This document shows, in pieces, positions 1-5,954 of a stretch of 13,328 bases of DNA. The stretch is from NCBI GenBank assembly GCA_016839995.1, contig JAEOTD010000132.1, forward strand, positions 1 through 13,328, given 5' to 3'. The position numbers and the translations under genes were made by a program. The stretch's first letter is position 1, and the number at the start of each line of letters is the position of its first letter. The notes beneath the pieces were generated by a model. It made no database searches and had not been told where the DNA came from. It was given only the letters and a program-made list of their open reading frames with translations. The stretch is from Candidatus Hermodarchaeota archaeon. GTDB taxonomy: Archaea; Asgardarchaeota; Hermodarchaeia; Hermodarchaeales; Hermodarchaeaceae.

Positions 1-37
1 AAGGTGTGGCTACAGATTTCCAGCGGGGATATCGAGG

Positions 38-250
38 TTTTTAAAATTCTAGGCTTGCATTGCGGCTTTTCCTCGTTGAAGCCAAGTATGCTTGTTCCCG
101 GGGTTTAACCTCTGGAGACAGGAGTTTGGTCCTGTCACCTTTCTCGCTGGACTATTGTGCGTTGTGGCACCTTATAATGGTTACGTTTGGGTGGTGGAGA
201 GAACGTTTTGCGTTGAGGATTTGGGATTTTTGTCGGGTCCTTTTTTAACT
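38..250 (+). ncRNA. Candidate small structured RNA (unclassified)
   Basis: No convincing gene lies in 1-413. A TATA-like stretch (TTTTTAAAATT, 38-48) would place a transcript start near 65-70. It is followed by a GGCTT/AAGCC hairpin (64-68 with 79-83) and a perfect 7-bp hairpin, GACAGGA/TCCTGTC (117-123 with 130-136, 6-nt loop). The stretch ends in a T6 tract (241-246), a normal archaeal stop signal. I looked for and did not find conserved blocks of RNase P RNA or SRP RNA, C/D boxes, or a tRNA. The open frame at 60-248 has no ribosome-binding site and a composition unlike its neighbours, so I do not call it. This is an inferred RNA, and it could equally be an unexpressed spacer. Confidence 0.25.
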
Positions 251-330
251 TAACAGGAGGAGAGGGGTTAGATGCAGGCATACGTGGTTTTCAGTAGATT
301 TGGGGTTTAAGGCGCGTTTACAGGGGGTTC

Positions 331-360
331 GGCATCTGCAGTGATGCCAAAGCTATAAAT
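331..360 (+). promoter_or_regulatory. Promoter of the 414-770 membrane protein with adjacent dyad
   Basis: A TATA-like CTATAAAT (353-360) would give a start near 380 and a leader of about 30 nt. Immediately upstream lies an inverted repeat, GGCATC/GATGCC (331-336 with 343-348, 6-nt spacer). It could be an activator or repressor site abutting the BRE, or a small hairpin. Confidence 0.4.
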
Positions 361-413
361 GGAAGGAACAGAGAACAGGGGGCACCGTAACATCATTTGG
401 GTGGGTGAAATTA

Positions 414-770
414 ATGCAAATTCTGGCATCTGTCTTGATGTTCCTCGTCAACTGGGTCGTCGTGGCGTTTGTCATCATGCTGGCGGCGAAATTGATGGCG
501 GGCATGGAAGCAGCCTTTGTGAGAGCGTTGATTGCATCGCTCATCGGTAGTATCGTTGCAGCGATCCTTTATTGGTTATTTGACATGTACCTTTCATTGT
601 ATTGGTGGGCTGCTGGAATCGTACTTTTCATTTCATATCTGATTGTCATCAGATTTTACTTCGGGTCTAAGTGTATTGGTACCCTGATTGTGGCGATACT
701 TGCAGCTATCATATACGTGGTCTTCGCTGGGCTCTTTGCCACCTTCTTGGGTCCGCTCTTACCATTCTAA
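414..770 (+). CDS. Small four-helix integral membrane protein, function unknown
   Basis: 118 residues, almost entirely hydrophobic. About four membrane-spanning segments can be seen: near residues 3-27, 34-53, 59-80 and 85-108. There are few charged residues outside the short loops, and no signal peptide cleavage site or catalytic motif is visible. ATG 414 is preferred over an in-frame GTG at 405, because that GTG lies inside the ribosome-binding site GGTGA (404-408), which is 5 nt from ATG 414. This is the spacing used by other genes here. The gene has its own TATA box and is followed by a T-rich stretch, so it is probably monocistronic. I do not recognise the family. The even hydrophobic composition and rightward codon pattern make a real gene likely. 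Confidence 0.7.
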   Translation: MQILASVLMFLVNWVVVAFVIMLAAKLMAGMEAAFVRALIASLIGSIVAAILYWLFDMYLSLYWWAAGIVLFISYLIVIRFYFGSKCIGTLIVAILAAIIYVVFAGLFATFLGPLLPF

Positions 771-793
771 ACAAGGGGAACTATCTTTAAGCG

Positions 794-813
794 CCTTTTT
801 CTCTCTTCTTTAT
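794..813 (+). terminator. T-rich transcription stop after the membrane protein
   Basis: A pyrimidine tract with T5 at its start lies 24 bp after the stop codon and before the hflX promoter, as expected for intrinsic archaeal termination. No stem is needed and none is obvious. Confidence 0.4.
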
Positions 814-844
814 AACACGACTTCATAATTGTCAAGTAGTGATG

Positions 845-863
845 GGTTATAATTGAAAGGTGA
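845..863 (+). promoter_or_regulatory. hflX TATA-like box and ribosome-binding site
   Basis: GGTTATAATT (845-854) is a TATA-like element, but it lies only about 15-20 bp before the start codon, closer than usual for a standard leader. GGTGA (859-863) is 4 nt from GTG 868 and decides that start. If the TATA box is used, the mRNA would be almost leaderless and the GGTGA would be redundant. Confidence 0.35.
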
Positions 864-867
864 ATGA

Positions 868-1995
868 GTGCTGACTCGTGCGTTAATCGCTATGCTTCAA
901 CGTGATGTTCACGATCATGTCAAGTGGCCGATTCAATTGGAGGAATTCCTGAGCCTTGTTGAAGCTGCTGGGCTAGAGGTCATTGAAACGGTTCTTCAAA
1001 CGCGTATGCAGAAACATGGCGGGTATTTGTTTGGGCGAGGGAAGGTTGCTGAGATTGCAGGGTTGGTGGAGTTAGAGGACATTGAGGTTGTGGCAGTTTA
1101 CAATGTGTTGACTTCGATGCAGAAATTTAAACTGCAACGCAAATTTAACGTCCCGGTATTGGATCGGTATGAGGTAGTGCTTCAAGTTTTCGAGCAGGAG
1201 GCTCGTGACCGTGTTTCGCAATTGCAGTTAGAGCTGGCAACCTTGCAGAAGAGCTATCCGTATGTTAAAGTTACGGAGAGTGAACGGTTATTACGTGAGC
1301 GTCCGGCGCGACGTGGTGGGCGTGGACCCGGTGAATATGCCTACCATGCGCAGTTACGGGGATTGCGGAAGCGTATTGCCAAGGTTACCGCGGAGCTAGT
1401 TCGGCATCGTGAGGAGCATCAACGTCGTATGCGTAAACGGCGGGAGTTGGGGGTTCCTATGGTGTGTCTGGTGGGGTGCTATAATGCAGGGAAGACGAGT
1501 CTGTTCAATGTGTTAACTGGTGCAGACAAAGAAGTAAGTGCTCGTCCCTTTACGACGTTGGCTTCAAAATGGTCGATGGCCGGAAATACCGAATTGTTTT
1601 TTGTGGACACGATTGGCTTTGCTTTGGATTTAGATCCTGAGTTGATTTCTGCCTTTCAACTTAACTTGGATGATATGCGTGGTGCTGATATTGTTCTTCT
1701 TGTGGTCGATTCCTCTGATAATATGCAGCTCCTTCAGATGAAAATGCAAAGTTCTCTGGAGATTCTTCAAGAGACGGGGATCAATGAGTCTCGAATTATT
1801 GTCGTGTTGAACAAAGCTGATATCATCGAGACGGAACAAGCCGAGGCCGTGATAGATTTCATCGGGAACACACATGGGCTCCCAACGGTATTGGTTTCCG
1901 CTGAAACTGAATCGAATCTTGATGAGCTCACAAAATGTATTCAAAAAGTGTTCGATGGGGTGGGGGCGATAGCGGAGTCGACACTTAGGGAATGA
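868..1995 (+). CDS. hflX: HflX-family ribosome-associated GTPase
   Basis: HflX is a GTPase that binds the large ribosomal subunit and, in bacteria, splits stalled ribosomes. The 375-residue protein shows the family layout. The N-terminal nucleotide-binding-like domain has FGRGKV (55-60) and PVLDR (96-100). A coiled-coil linker (about 105-190) contains the glycine-rich RGGRGPGE (149-156). The G domain has the P-loop GCYNAGKTS (203-211), DTIG (247-250), NKAD (315-318) and an SA motif (344-345). The usual GPGETQLE signature reads GPGEYAYH here, a departure next to the glycine-rich loop. GTG 868 is supported by GGTGA at 859-863. lysS follows 56 bp later on the same strand with no clear terminator, so the two translation genes may share a transcript. 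The coding strand is unusually G-rich compared with genes further right. Family assignment is secure; ribosome splitting in archaea is inferred. Confidence 0.93.
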   Translation: MLTRALIAMLQRDVHDHVKWPIQLEEFLSLVEAAGLEVIETVLQTRMQKHGGYLFGRGKVAEIAGLVELEDIEVVAVYNVLTSMQKFKLQRKFNVPVLDRYEVVLQVFEQEARDRVSQLQLELATLQKSYPYVKVTESERLLRERPARRGGRGPGEYAYHAQLRGLRKRIAKVTAELVRHREEHQRRMRKRRELGVPMVCLVGCYNAGKTSLFNVLTGADKEVSARPFTTLASKWSMAGNTELFFVDTIGFALDLDPELISAFQLNLDDMRGADIVLLVVDSSDNMQLLQMKMQSSLEILQETGINESRIIVVLNKADIIETEQAEAVIDFIGNTHGLPTVLVSAETESNLDELTKCIQKVFDGVGAIAESTLRE

Positions 1996-2051
1996 AAATC
2001 GAATCGTTGATAAAGCCAAACTCAGTATTGGAATCCGTAGCTTAGGTGACT

Positions 2052-3707
2052 ATGGTGTCAGAAGAGAGAGCGTATCAGCATTGGATTGATGCACTCGTTC
2101 AAGAGATCATTGATTACTGGGGGGCAGACACGTCAAAGATTGACTGCAGTTGTGGCTTATCGGTTTCGGGATTGCAACATGTAGGACGGTTACGGGGTGA
2201 AATCACTTTAGCCAATACTGTAATGCAACAACTCCGCAACCATGGATACAAGTCAAAGCATTATGTTGTCCGATATACCAGTGACGAATGGAAAGGTAAA
2301 GCTGGACAACTTGACCAGTTTCCCAATCCCGATGAAGCTAAAGCGTATGTGGGGTGTCGTTTAATCGATATACCGGACCCACAAGGTGAGCTCGATGGAT
2401 GGGTAGACCGCTATTGGCTGGACTTTGGTGACTACCTAGACCAGTTCAGTCGCGATACAACCTTGGTCAGTACCAATGAGATTTACACTTGGTCTGAGAT
2501 GCGTGAGCTTGTTCGGTTTACTATTAAGCACCGAGAACAAGCCCGGGAGATTATCAACAAATATCGAGAACGTAACCCCTATCCCAAAGGTTGGTTTCCC
2601 ATTAACGTCGTTTGTGAGGCGTGCCACCGAATTAGCACCACAACAGTGGTCGATGTAGATTTAGATACCTATTCCGCTAGTTATCGATGTGACGGGTGTA
2701 ATCATGAAGGCACAACGACAATTGAAAACGGGAAACTATCATGGCGCCTCGAATGGGCGGCACTCTGGAAGGTTCTTGATGTCGGATTTGAGCCCTTCGG
2801 AAAAGACCATGCCACTCCCGGTGGGTCACGAGATAGTGCCAAAGAAATTGCTGAAACCTTCTACAAGTTCAAACCACCGGTTCCTTATGCCAATGAGTGG
2901 GTAGGACTCATCGAAAATGGGGTTGACAAAGGGGATATGGGAAGTTCAGATTTCAGTGGATTCACCCCAAAGACCTGGGTCTCTGTTGCCCCGGGAGTGA
3001 CGCTCAGATACATCTATCTCAAGAACAAATCCATGAAACGCATCACCTTAGGGCTAGAGTATATCCCCAATTACATTGGGCAATATGAGCGGGCAGAAAG
3101 AGTCTATTATCAAATTGATACACCAAAGGCTCCACCCCTTGAAATCGCTGATATTCGCCGCAGCTACGAACTCGCTAATCTCGATCCTCCTTCAGATAAA
3201 GCACCACTTCAAGTACCTTTCCTCCATGCGGTTCTTCTGACACAAGTGATTCCTGAAAGTCAACAACCTGAAGCGGCAATTGATAAACTGACTGAGGGTG
3301 GAATAATCTCTAAGTCACTAACTAAAAACCAACTGGAATACATCAAGACACGACTCGAACGGGCAAAGACATGGGTCTCGAATTTTGCGCCTGAATCGTA
3401 TCGTATCACCACCCTTTCCACACCTCCAAAACATTTACACAAATCCATTACAGATGAGCTTCGAAACTTCTATCAACAACTACTTGATGAACTCGACCCT
3501 AACAATTGGACAGAGTCCGCAATCACGGATGCGATGAAACGGTTAACCCAATCGATGTCCAAGGAAACACAACGAATCTTCTTCCGGTTTCTTTACCAGG
3601 TCTTTTTTGGGTCAGACAAAGGACCCCGGATTTCTGCGTATTTTGCATTTTCAGACCCCTCACTAGTCCGAGCCCGTCTCCAGTTTCTTGCTACTCTAAG
3701 GAAATGA
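2052..3707 (+). CDS. lysS: Lysine--tRNA ligase, class I
   Basis: Charges tRNA-Lys with lysine by the Rossmann-fold (class I) route used by most archaea. Residues are numbered from an upstream in-frame GTG at 2046, giving 553 residues. The HIGH-equivalent is HVGRLR (45-50), inside SGLQHVGRLRGEIT. DIPDPQG (108-114) and FEPFGKDH (248-255) are class I LysRS landmarks. A zinc-knuckle-like pair (C190-x2-C193, C215-x2-C218) sits in an insertion. The C-terminal part is helical, as expected for the anticodon-binding cage. The KMSKS-equivalent region reads DMGSSDFSG (297-305) and lacks the expected basic residue, which is odd for a working enzyme of this class. GGTGA (2045-2049) overlaps GTG 2046, so translation probably starts at ATG 2052 or GTG 2055. 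The length is normal. The gene follows hflX closely and is followed by a hairpin. Confidence 0.93.
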   Translation: MVSEERAYQHWIDALVQEIIDYWGADTSKIDCSCGLSVSGLQHVGRLRGEITLANTVMQQLRNHGYKSKHYVVRYTSDEWKGKAGQLDQFPNPDEAKAYVGCRLIDIPDPQGELDGWVDRYWLDFGDYLDQFSRDTTLVSTNEIYTWSEMRELVRFTIKHREQAREIINKYRERNPYPKGWFPINVVCEACHRISTTTVVDVDLDTYSASYRCDGCNHEGTTTIENGKLSWRLEWAALWKVLDVGFEPFGKDHATPGGSRDSAKEIAETFYKFKPPVPYANEWVGLIENGVDKGDMGSSDFSGFTPKTWVSVAPGVTLRYIYLKNKSMKRITLGLEYIPNYIGQYERAERVYYQIDTPKAPPLEIADIRRSYELANLDPPSDKAPLQVPFLHAVLLTQVIPESQQPEAAIDKLTEGGIISKSLTKNQLEYIKTRLERAKTWVSNFAPESYRITTLSTPPKHLHKSITDELRNFYQQLLDELDPNNWTESAITDAMKRLTQSMSKETQRIFFRFLYQVFFGSDKGPRISAYFAFSDPSLVRARLQFLATLRK

Positions 3708-3724
3708 GAGCAAGGTGAACTGCT

Positions 3725-3740
3725 CCCATAAGATTATGGG
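3725..3740 (+). terminator. Hairpin directly after lysS
   Basis: CCCATA/TATGGG (3725-3730 with 3735-3740) forms a perfect 6-bp stem with an AGAT loop, 18 bp after the lysS stop. No U-tract follows, so it may instead be the first stem of the structured spacer or an mRNA 3'-end stabiliser. Confidence 0.35.
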
Positions 3741-4230
3741 CACTTCCATCGAGTCCATTCCCACCGGATGGGTAGAATGGCTGTGTGTCGATGCAAGTCC
3801 GTCCAACAGGGTTGGACAGACTCCCCGTTCACAGGGGGTTGCTGCAATAGGATTCACACCAAAAGGTTTTACAGCGTTTTTGTCGCGACTCATGGGAAAT
3901 CCACAATTGCAATAAATAACCTACTTCGAGAGCTGCTGCCCTTGTACTAGGGCTCGGACATAATGTTGTGAGAGGATTTGAGTTCTGTCAATTCTTAATA
4001 CACTTTTCCCAACGTTTTGATTTACGTCGGTTAAGAATTCGACAACCCGTATCCTGGAAACAGGGCATTCTACAGCAGCGGAGATAGGCTGTAACACTGT
4101 AAGTGTGTCGAGGATTTTTTGCCTGAGGGAGGGGTCCGGATAACTAATAGGGGAATTTTGTCTTGTTGTGAAAGTCGGAGGATTCTTGGCGAATAAGTTA
4201 AACCTAGCCTTCTTTCAGCAAACAAGACGC
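3741..4230 (+). other. Hairpin-rich non-coding spacer, possible RNA gene
   Basis: This is the longest stretch without a supported gene. Successive stems are visible. CCATTC/GAATGG spans 3755-3780. GTCcGTCCAAC/GTTGGACaGAC spans 3797-3821 with a single mismatch. CCCC/GGGG is at 3823-3837 with a 7-nt loop, and GCCCT/AGGGC at 3938-3953. GTCAATTCTTAA pairs with TTAAGAATTcGAC (3987-3998 with 4031-4043). CCTG-GAAA-CAGG (4053-4064) has a GNRA tetraloop, and ACACT/AGTGT lies at 4094-4106. An open frame at 3715-3915 (66 residues) overlaps the first stems; its GTG start lies inside a GGTGA and the protein is unlike anything I know, so I do not call it. The density of stems suggests an RNA or a cluster of regulatory sites, but I recognise no known RNA class. 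Confidence 0.3.
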
Positions 4231-4288
4231 AACCTATATATGGTCAAATCCCCAAAGTCAATTCTATCCCGTACCGGATAACGGAGAG
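4231..4288 (+). promoter_or_regulatory. Promoter and ribosome-binding site of the 90-residue orphan
   Basis: CTATATAT (4234-4241), preceded by a purine/C-rich BRE-like CGCAAC, is one of the clearest TATA boxes in the window and predicts a start near 4262. CGGAGAG (4282-4288) is a ribosome-binding site 8 nt before ATG 4297. Confidence 0.55.
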
Positions 4289-4296
4289 AAGAAACC

Positions 4297-4569
4297 ATGT
4301 CAAAAGCCGCAGTTAGTGCATTCCGCCAAGCAGTCTACAATGAAGCCAAGGCACTCAAAATTCCGATTGTGGATGAACGAGCGATCGACAAACTTGGTAT
4401 CAATAAGGGGTCTGTCGGCGGAACGGTTGAGATGAGGTACCGTGATGGCGAGGAGACGAAGATCAAGACCTTTCTGGCGGTAGCGAAATACCACCATGCG
4501 CTTGTGATCTACAAAGATGAAATATTCTACATCCTTGCAGGTAACACGATTTGGCGCTTGTCAACCTAG
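4297..4569 (+). CDS. Conserved-looking 90-residue protein, function unknown
   Basis: I do not recognise this protein. It begins with an amphipathic helix (residues 1-20, SKAAVSAFRQAVYNEAKALK). A charged middle follows (21-45), then a run that alternates like beta-strands with aromatic residues (GTVEMRYRD, KIKTFLAVAKYHHALVIY, EIFYILAGNTIWRL). There are no cysteines, membrane helices or signal peptide, so it is probably a small cytosolic alpha/beta protein. The gene is well supported by a TATA box, a ribosome-binding site and a stop codon immediately followed by a hairpin and T-rich tract. It is monocistronic, converges on the proline-rich gene, and has no neighbour that suggests its job. Its strong signals suggest it is well expressed. 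Confidence 0.75.
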   Translation: MSKAAVSAFRQAVYNEAKALKIPIVDERAIDKLGINKGSVGGTVEMRYRDGEETKIKTFLAVAKYHHALVIYKDEIFYILAGNTIWRLST

Positions 4570-4605
4570 GGTTCCATGAACCCATTCCTTTCATTTTCTT
4601 CCCTT
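4569..4605 (+). terminator. Hairpin plus T-rich tract after the orphan gene
   Basis: GGGTTC/GAACCC (4569-4574 with 4578-4583) is a perfect 6-bp stem starting at the last base of the stop codon. A T/C-rich tract to 4605 follows it. This fits termination of the 90-residue gene. Confidence 0.55.
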
Positions 4606-4644
4606 CCTCGCATCAATGTAGTGATGAATAGTTGCGAGAGGGAA
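4599..4644. terminator. Large inverted repeat between convergent genes
   Basis: TTCCCTTCCTCGCA (4599-4612) pairs with TGCGAGAGGGAA (4633-4644): 12 pairs interrupted by one 2-nt bulge, with a 20-nt loop. It lies between the 3' ends of two convergent genes and is read the same way from either side, so it probably separates the transcripts. Confidence 0.5.
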
Positions 4645-4703
4645 CTGGGGTTAGCACTATCTCAACTGAGTTTTGGATAGCAACTATGAATTGATGCCCG
4701 AGA

Positions 4704-5336
4704 CTAAGTCTCAAAAATCTCTTTAATCCGCTTGATCTCTGCCATCATCTCATTCCGTAATCCTGCAATTCCAGCGGGGGGAGCCGCAGCGGCTGGAGCA
4801 GCAGTGGGAGCAGCGGCAGGAGGCGGAGCAGTTGTTCCAGCTGGTGGGGCACTTGGTGGTCCAGCAGCAGGTGGAGCAGCCGGCGGAGCCTTGGGTGGCC
4901 CGGCTGGTGGGGTAGTGGGCGGAGCACTAGGCGGTCCACTCGGTGGTGCGCTTGGAGGACCAGCCGCGGGTGGAGCTGCTGATGGTGGACCAGTTGTTGG
5001 TACAGCAGTGGCTGTAACTTCACCTAATAGAATGGATTCGGCGTCACTGCCCGTATCGGCAGTTGCAATGACGCTTGAATCGCCTTCAAGAAAATCAAAG
5101 ATTGCATCGGATGAAGGGCCGCCAGTACTGGTCTCAGCAGCCATCAAAGGCGTGCTGGCAGCAGCCATGGGTGTGACTTGGGCACTCTTCAAGTCGCTAC
5201 GCACTTTATTGAGACTGGATTGAAATTCAGTGACTTGTTTTGCCACGGTATTCAGCGCATCAGCTAAATCGTTGACAGCTTGGGATAAGAATTCGGATAC
5301 ACGAATCAAAATGGCTTCCTTGTCTGAGCCTGACAT
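4704..5336 (-). CDS. Coiled-coil protein with long proline/alanine-rich linker
   Basis: 210 residues in four parts. The N-terminal helix (about 5-52) has heptad-like hydrophobic spacing. A low-complexity acidic/serine region (53-112) contains AIFDFLEGD (78-86). A proline/alanine linker (113-188) is built from units such as GPPSAPP, PPAGPPKAPP and APPP. A short amphipathic helix (190-210, GLRNEMMAEIKRIKEIFET) closes the protein. There is no membrane segment or signal peptide, so it is cytosolic and likely oligomeric through the end helices. ATG 5336 has GGGGTG 8 nt upstream and a TATA box (5397-5405, read leftward). The function is unknown. PxxP/poly-proline stretches could bind adaptor or profilin-like domains; that is inference. 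The opposite-strand glycine/alanine frame is a mirror of this linker. Confidence 0.8.
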   Translation of the reverse strand: MSGSDKEAILIRVSEFLSQAVNDLADALNTVAKQVTEFQSSLNKVRSDLKSAQVTPMAAASTPLMAAETSTGGPSSDAIFDFLEGDSSVIATADTGSDAESILLGEVTATAVPTTGPPSAAPPAAGPPSAPPSGPPSAPPTTPPAGPPKAPPAAPPAAGPPSAPPAGTTAPPPAAAPTAAPAAAAPPAGIAGLRNEMMAEIKRIKEIFET

Positions 5337-5396
5337 TCTTGCTACACCCCGTCATCTGCAGCATGGGGTACTGCAAGCTAGGATGTAATCGGCTTA

Positions 5397-5405
5397 CATA
5401 TAAAC
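5397..5405 (-). promoter_or_regulatory. TATA box of the proline-rich gene
   Basis: GTTTATATG on the minus strand predicts a start near 5376 and a leader of about 40 nt containing the GGGGTG ribosome-binding site. It lies in the 92-bp gap after the Nudix gene, so the proline-rich gene can be expressed on its own. Confidence 0.45.
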
Positions 5406-5428
5406 TTTGTTGAGTCCCATTCGTCAAG

Positions 5429-5875
5429 TTAACCAGTTTTGCGGTCCTCTCCACGTAGGACGGCTCTTGAAGCATCGAGGATAATTTGGTGATCGAAGGC
5501 CAACTGCCTCGGAGGTTTGGAAAACCACTTGACCTCAAGTGCATCACTGCTAGCCAGTAAAATTCCACCTACAATTACTGCATGGAAAACGATGCTGACC
5601 ACATGCCCACGGGGATCACGACTCGGATCAGAAAAAACTCCCACCAATCCGTGCGGTTCCACATCAAGTCCTGTTTCTTCTTTCACTTCACGAGTAAATG
5701 CAGTTTCCACTGTCTCCCCATATTCTACCATTCCTCCAGGTAATGCCCAGTAACCCTGATAGGGTGGGTATCGTCGACGCACGAATACTACTCCGTACTC
5801 TGAATCATGGATGACTGCATCGACCGCTAGAAGGGGTGAACTTCGGGTTCGCTTATCCAATTTAGGGGTACCCAT
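5429..5875 (-). CDS. Nudix hydrolase, ADP-ribose pyrophosphatase-like
   Basis: Nudix enzymes hydrolyse nucleoside diphosphates linked to another moiety. This 148-residue protein has a complete Nudix box. It runs from G48 through E54 and R62-E63 to E66-E67 and G69-L70, fitting GX5EX7REUXEEXGU exactly, so the metal-binding glutamates are all present. The strand before it contains YWALPGG (42-48). The later DPRGHVVSIVFHA (87-99) resembles archaeal ADP-ribose pyrophosphatases, suggesting but not proving that substrate. ATG 5875 is preceded by GGAG (5885-5888). It is transcribed leftward and divergently from the zinc-ribbon membrane protein, sharing a short promoter region. It may read through into the proline-rich gene 92 bp on. 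Length is normal and it is likely cytosolic. Confidence 0.9.
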   Translation of the reverse strand: MGTPKLDKRTRSSPLLAVDAVIHDSEYGVVFVRRRYPPYQGYWALPGGMVEYGETVETAFTREVKEETGLDVEPHGLVGVFSDPSRDPRGHVVSIVFHAVIVGGILLASSDALEVKWFSKPPRQLAFDHQIILDASRAVLRGEDRKTG

Positions 5876-5904
5876 GACGTGTTTGCTCCTATTGGGGGAG
5901 GTGC

Positions 5905-5926
5905 GGCTTCGGAAGCCTTAAAAGCC
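5905..5926. promoter_or_regulatory. Shared divergent promoter with dyad
   Basis: The 79-bp gap between the Nudix gene and the membrane protein holds a near-symmetric TATA-like CCTTAAAAGCC (5916-5926). It could serve either direction: about 32 bp before ATG 5955 and about 45 bp before ATG 5875. GGCTT-CGG-AAGCC (5905-5917) forms a dyad overlapping it, and a second AAGCC at 5922-5926 could pair alternatively. A regulator bound here could affect both genes. Confidence 0.35.
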
Positions 5927-5954
5927 TCTGTTTACAACGCCACTCGGACGCACG

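Noticed and set aside
60..248. 62-residue open frame at the left edge
   Set aside because: No ribosome-binding site, odd composition rich in tryptophan and arginine, and hairpins plus a T-tract in the same place.
1630..2019. 129-residue minus-strand open frame opposite hflX
   Set aside because: It is a shadow of the well-supported hflX G domain.
3797..3838. tRNA or RNase P RNA fragment
   Set aside because: Two adjacent stems with a 7-nt loop look tRNA-like, but there is no GGTTCRA T-loop, no acceptor pairing and no conserved RNase P block.
3715..3915. 66-residue open frame after lysS
   Set aside because: Its GTG start lies inside a GGTGA, the protein resembles nothing I know, and the DNA is better explained by the overlapping hairpins. 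It remains possible.
4094..4106. ACACTGTAAGTGT as a third copy of the regulator's operator
   Set aside because: It shares ACTGT with the element but does not fit TANACTNNAGTNTA, and no TATA box or gene start is near.
4732..5223. Glycine/alanine-rich open frame on the + strand
   Set aside because: It is the antisense mirror of the proline/alanine codons of the 4704-5336 gene and has no ribosome-binding site or promoter. The minus-strand frame has both.
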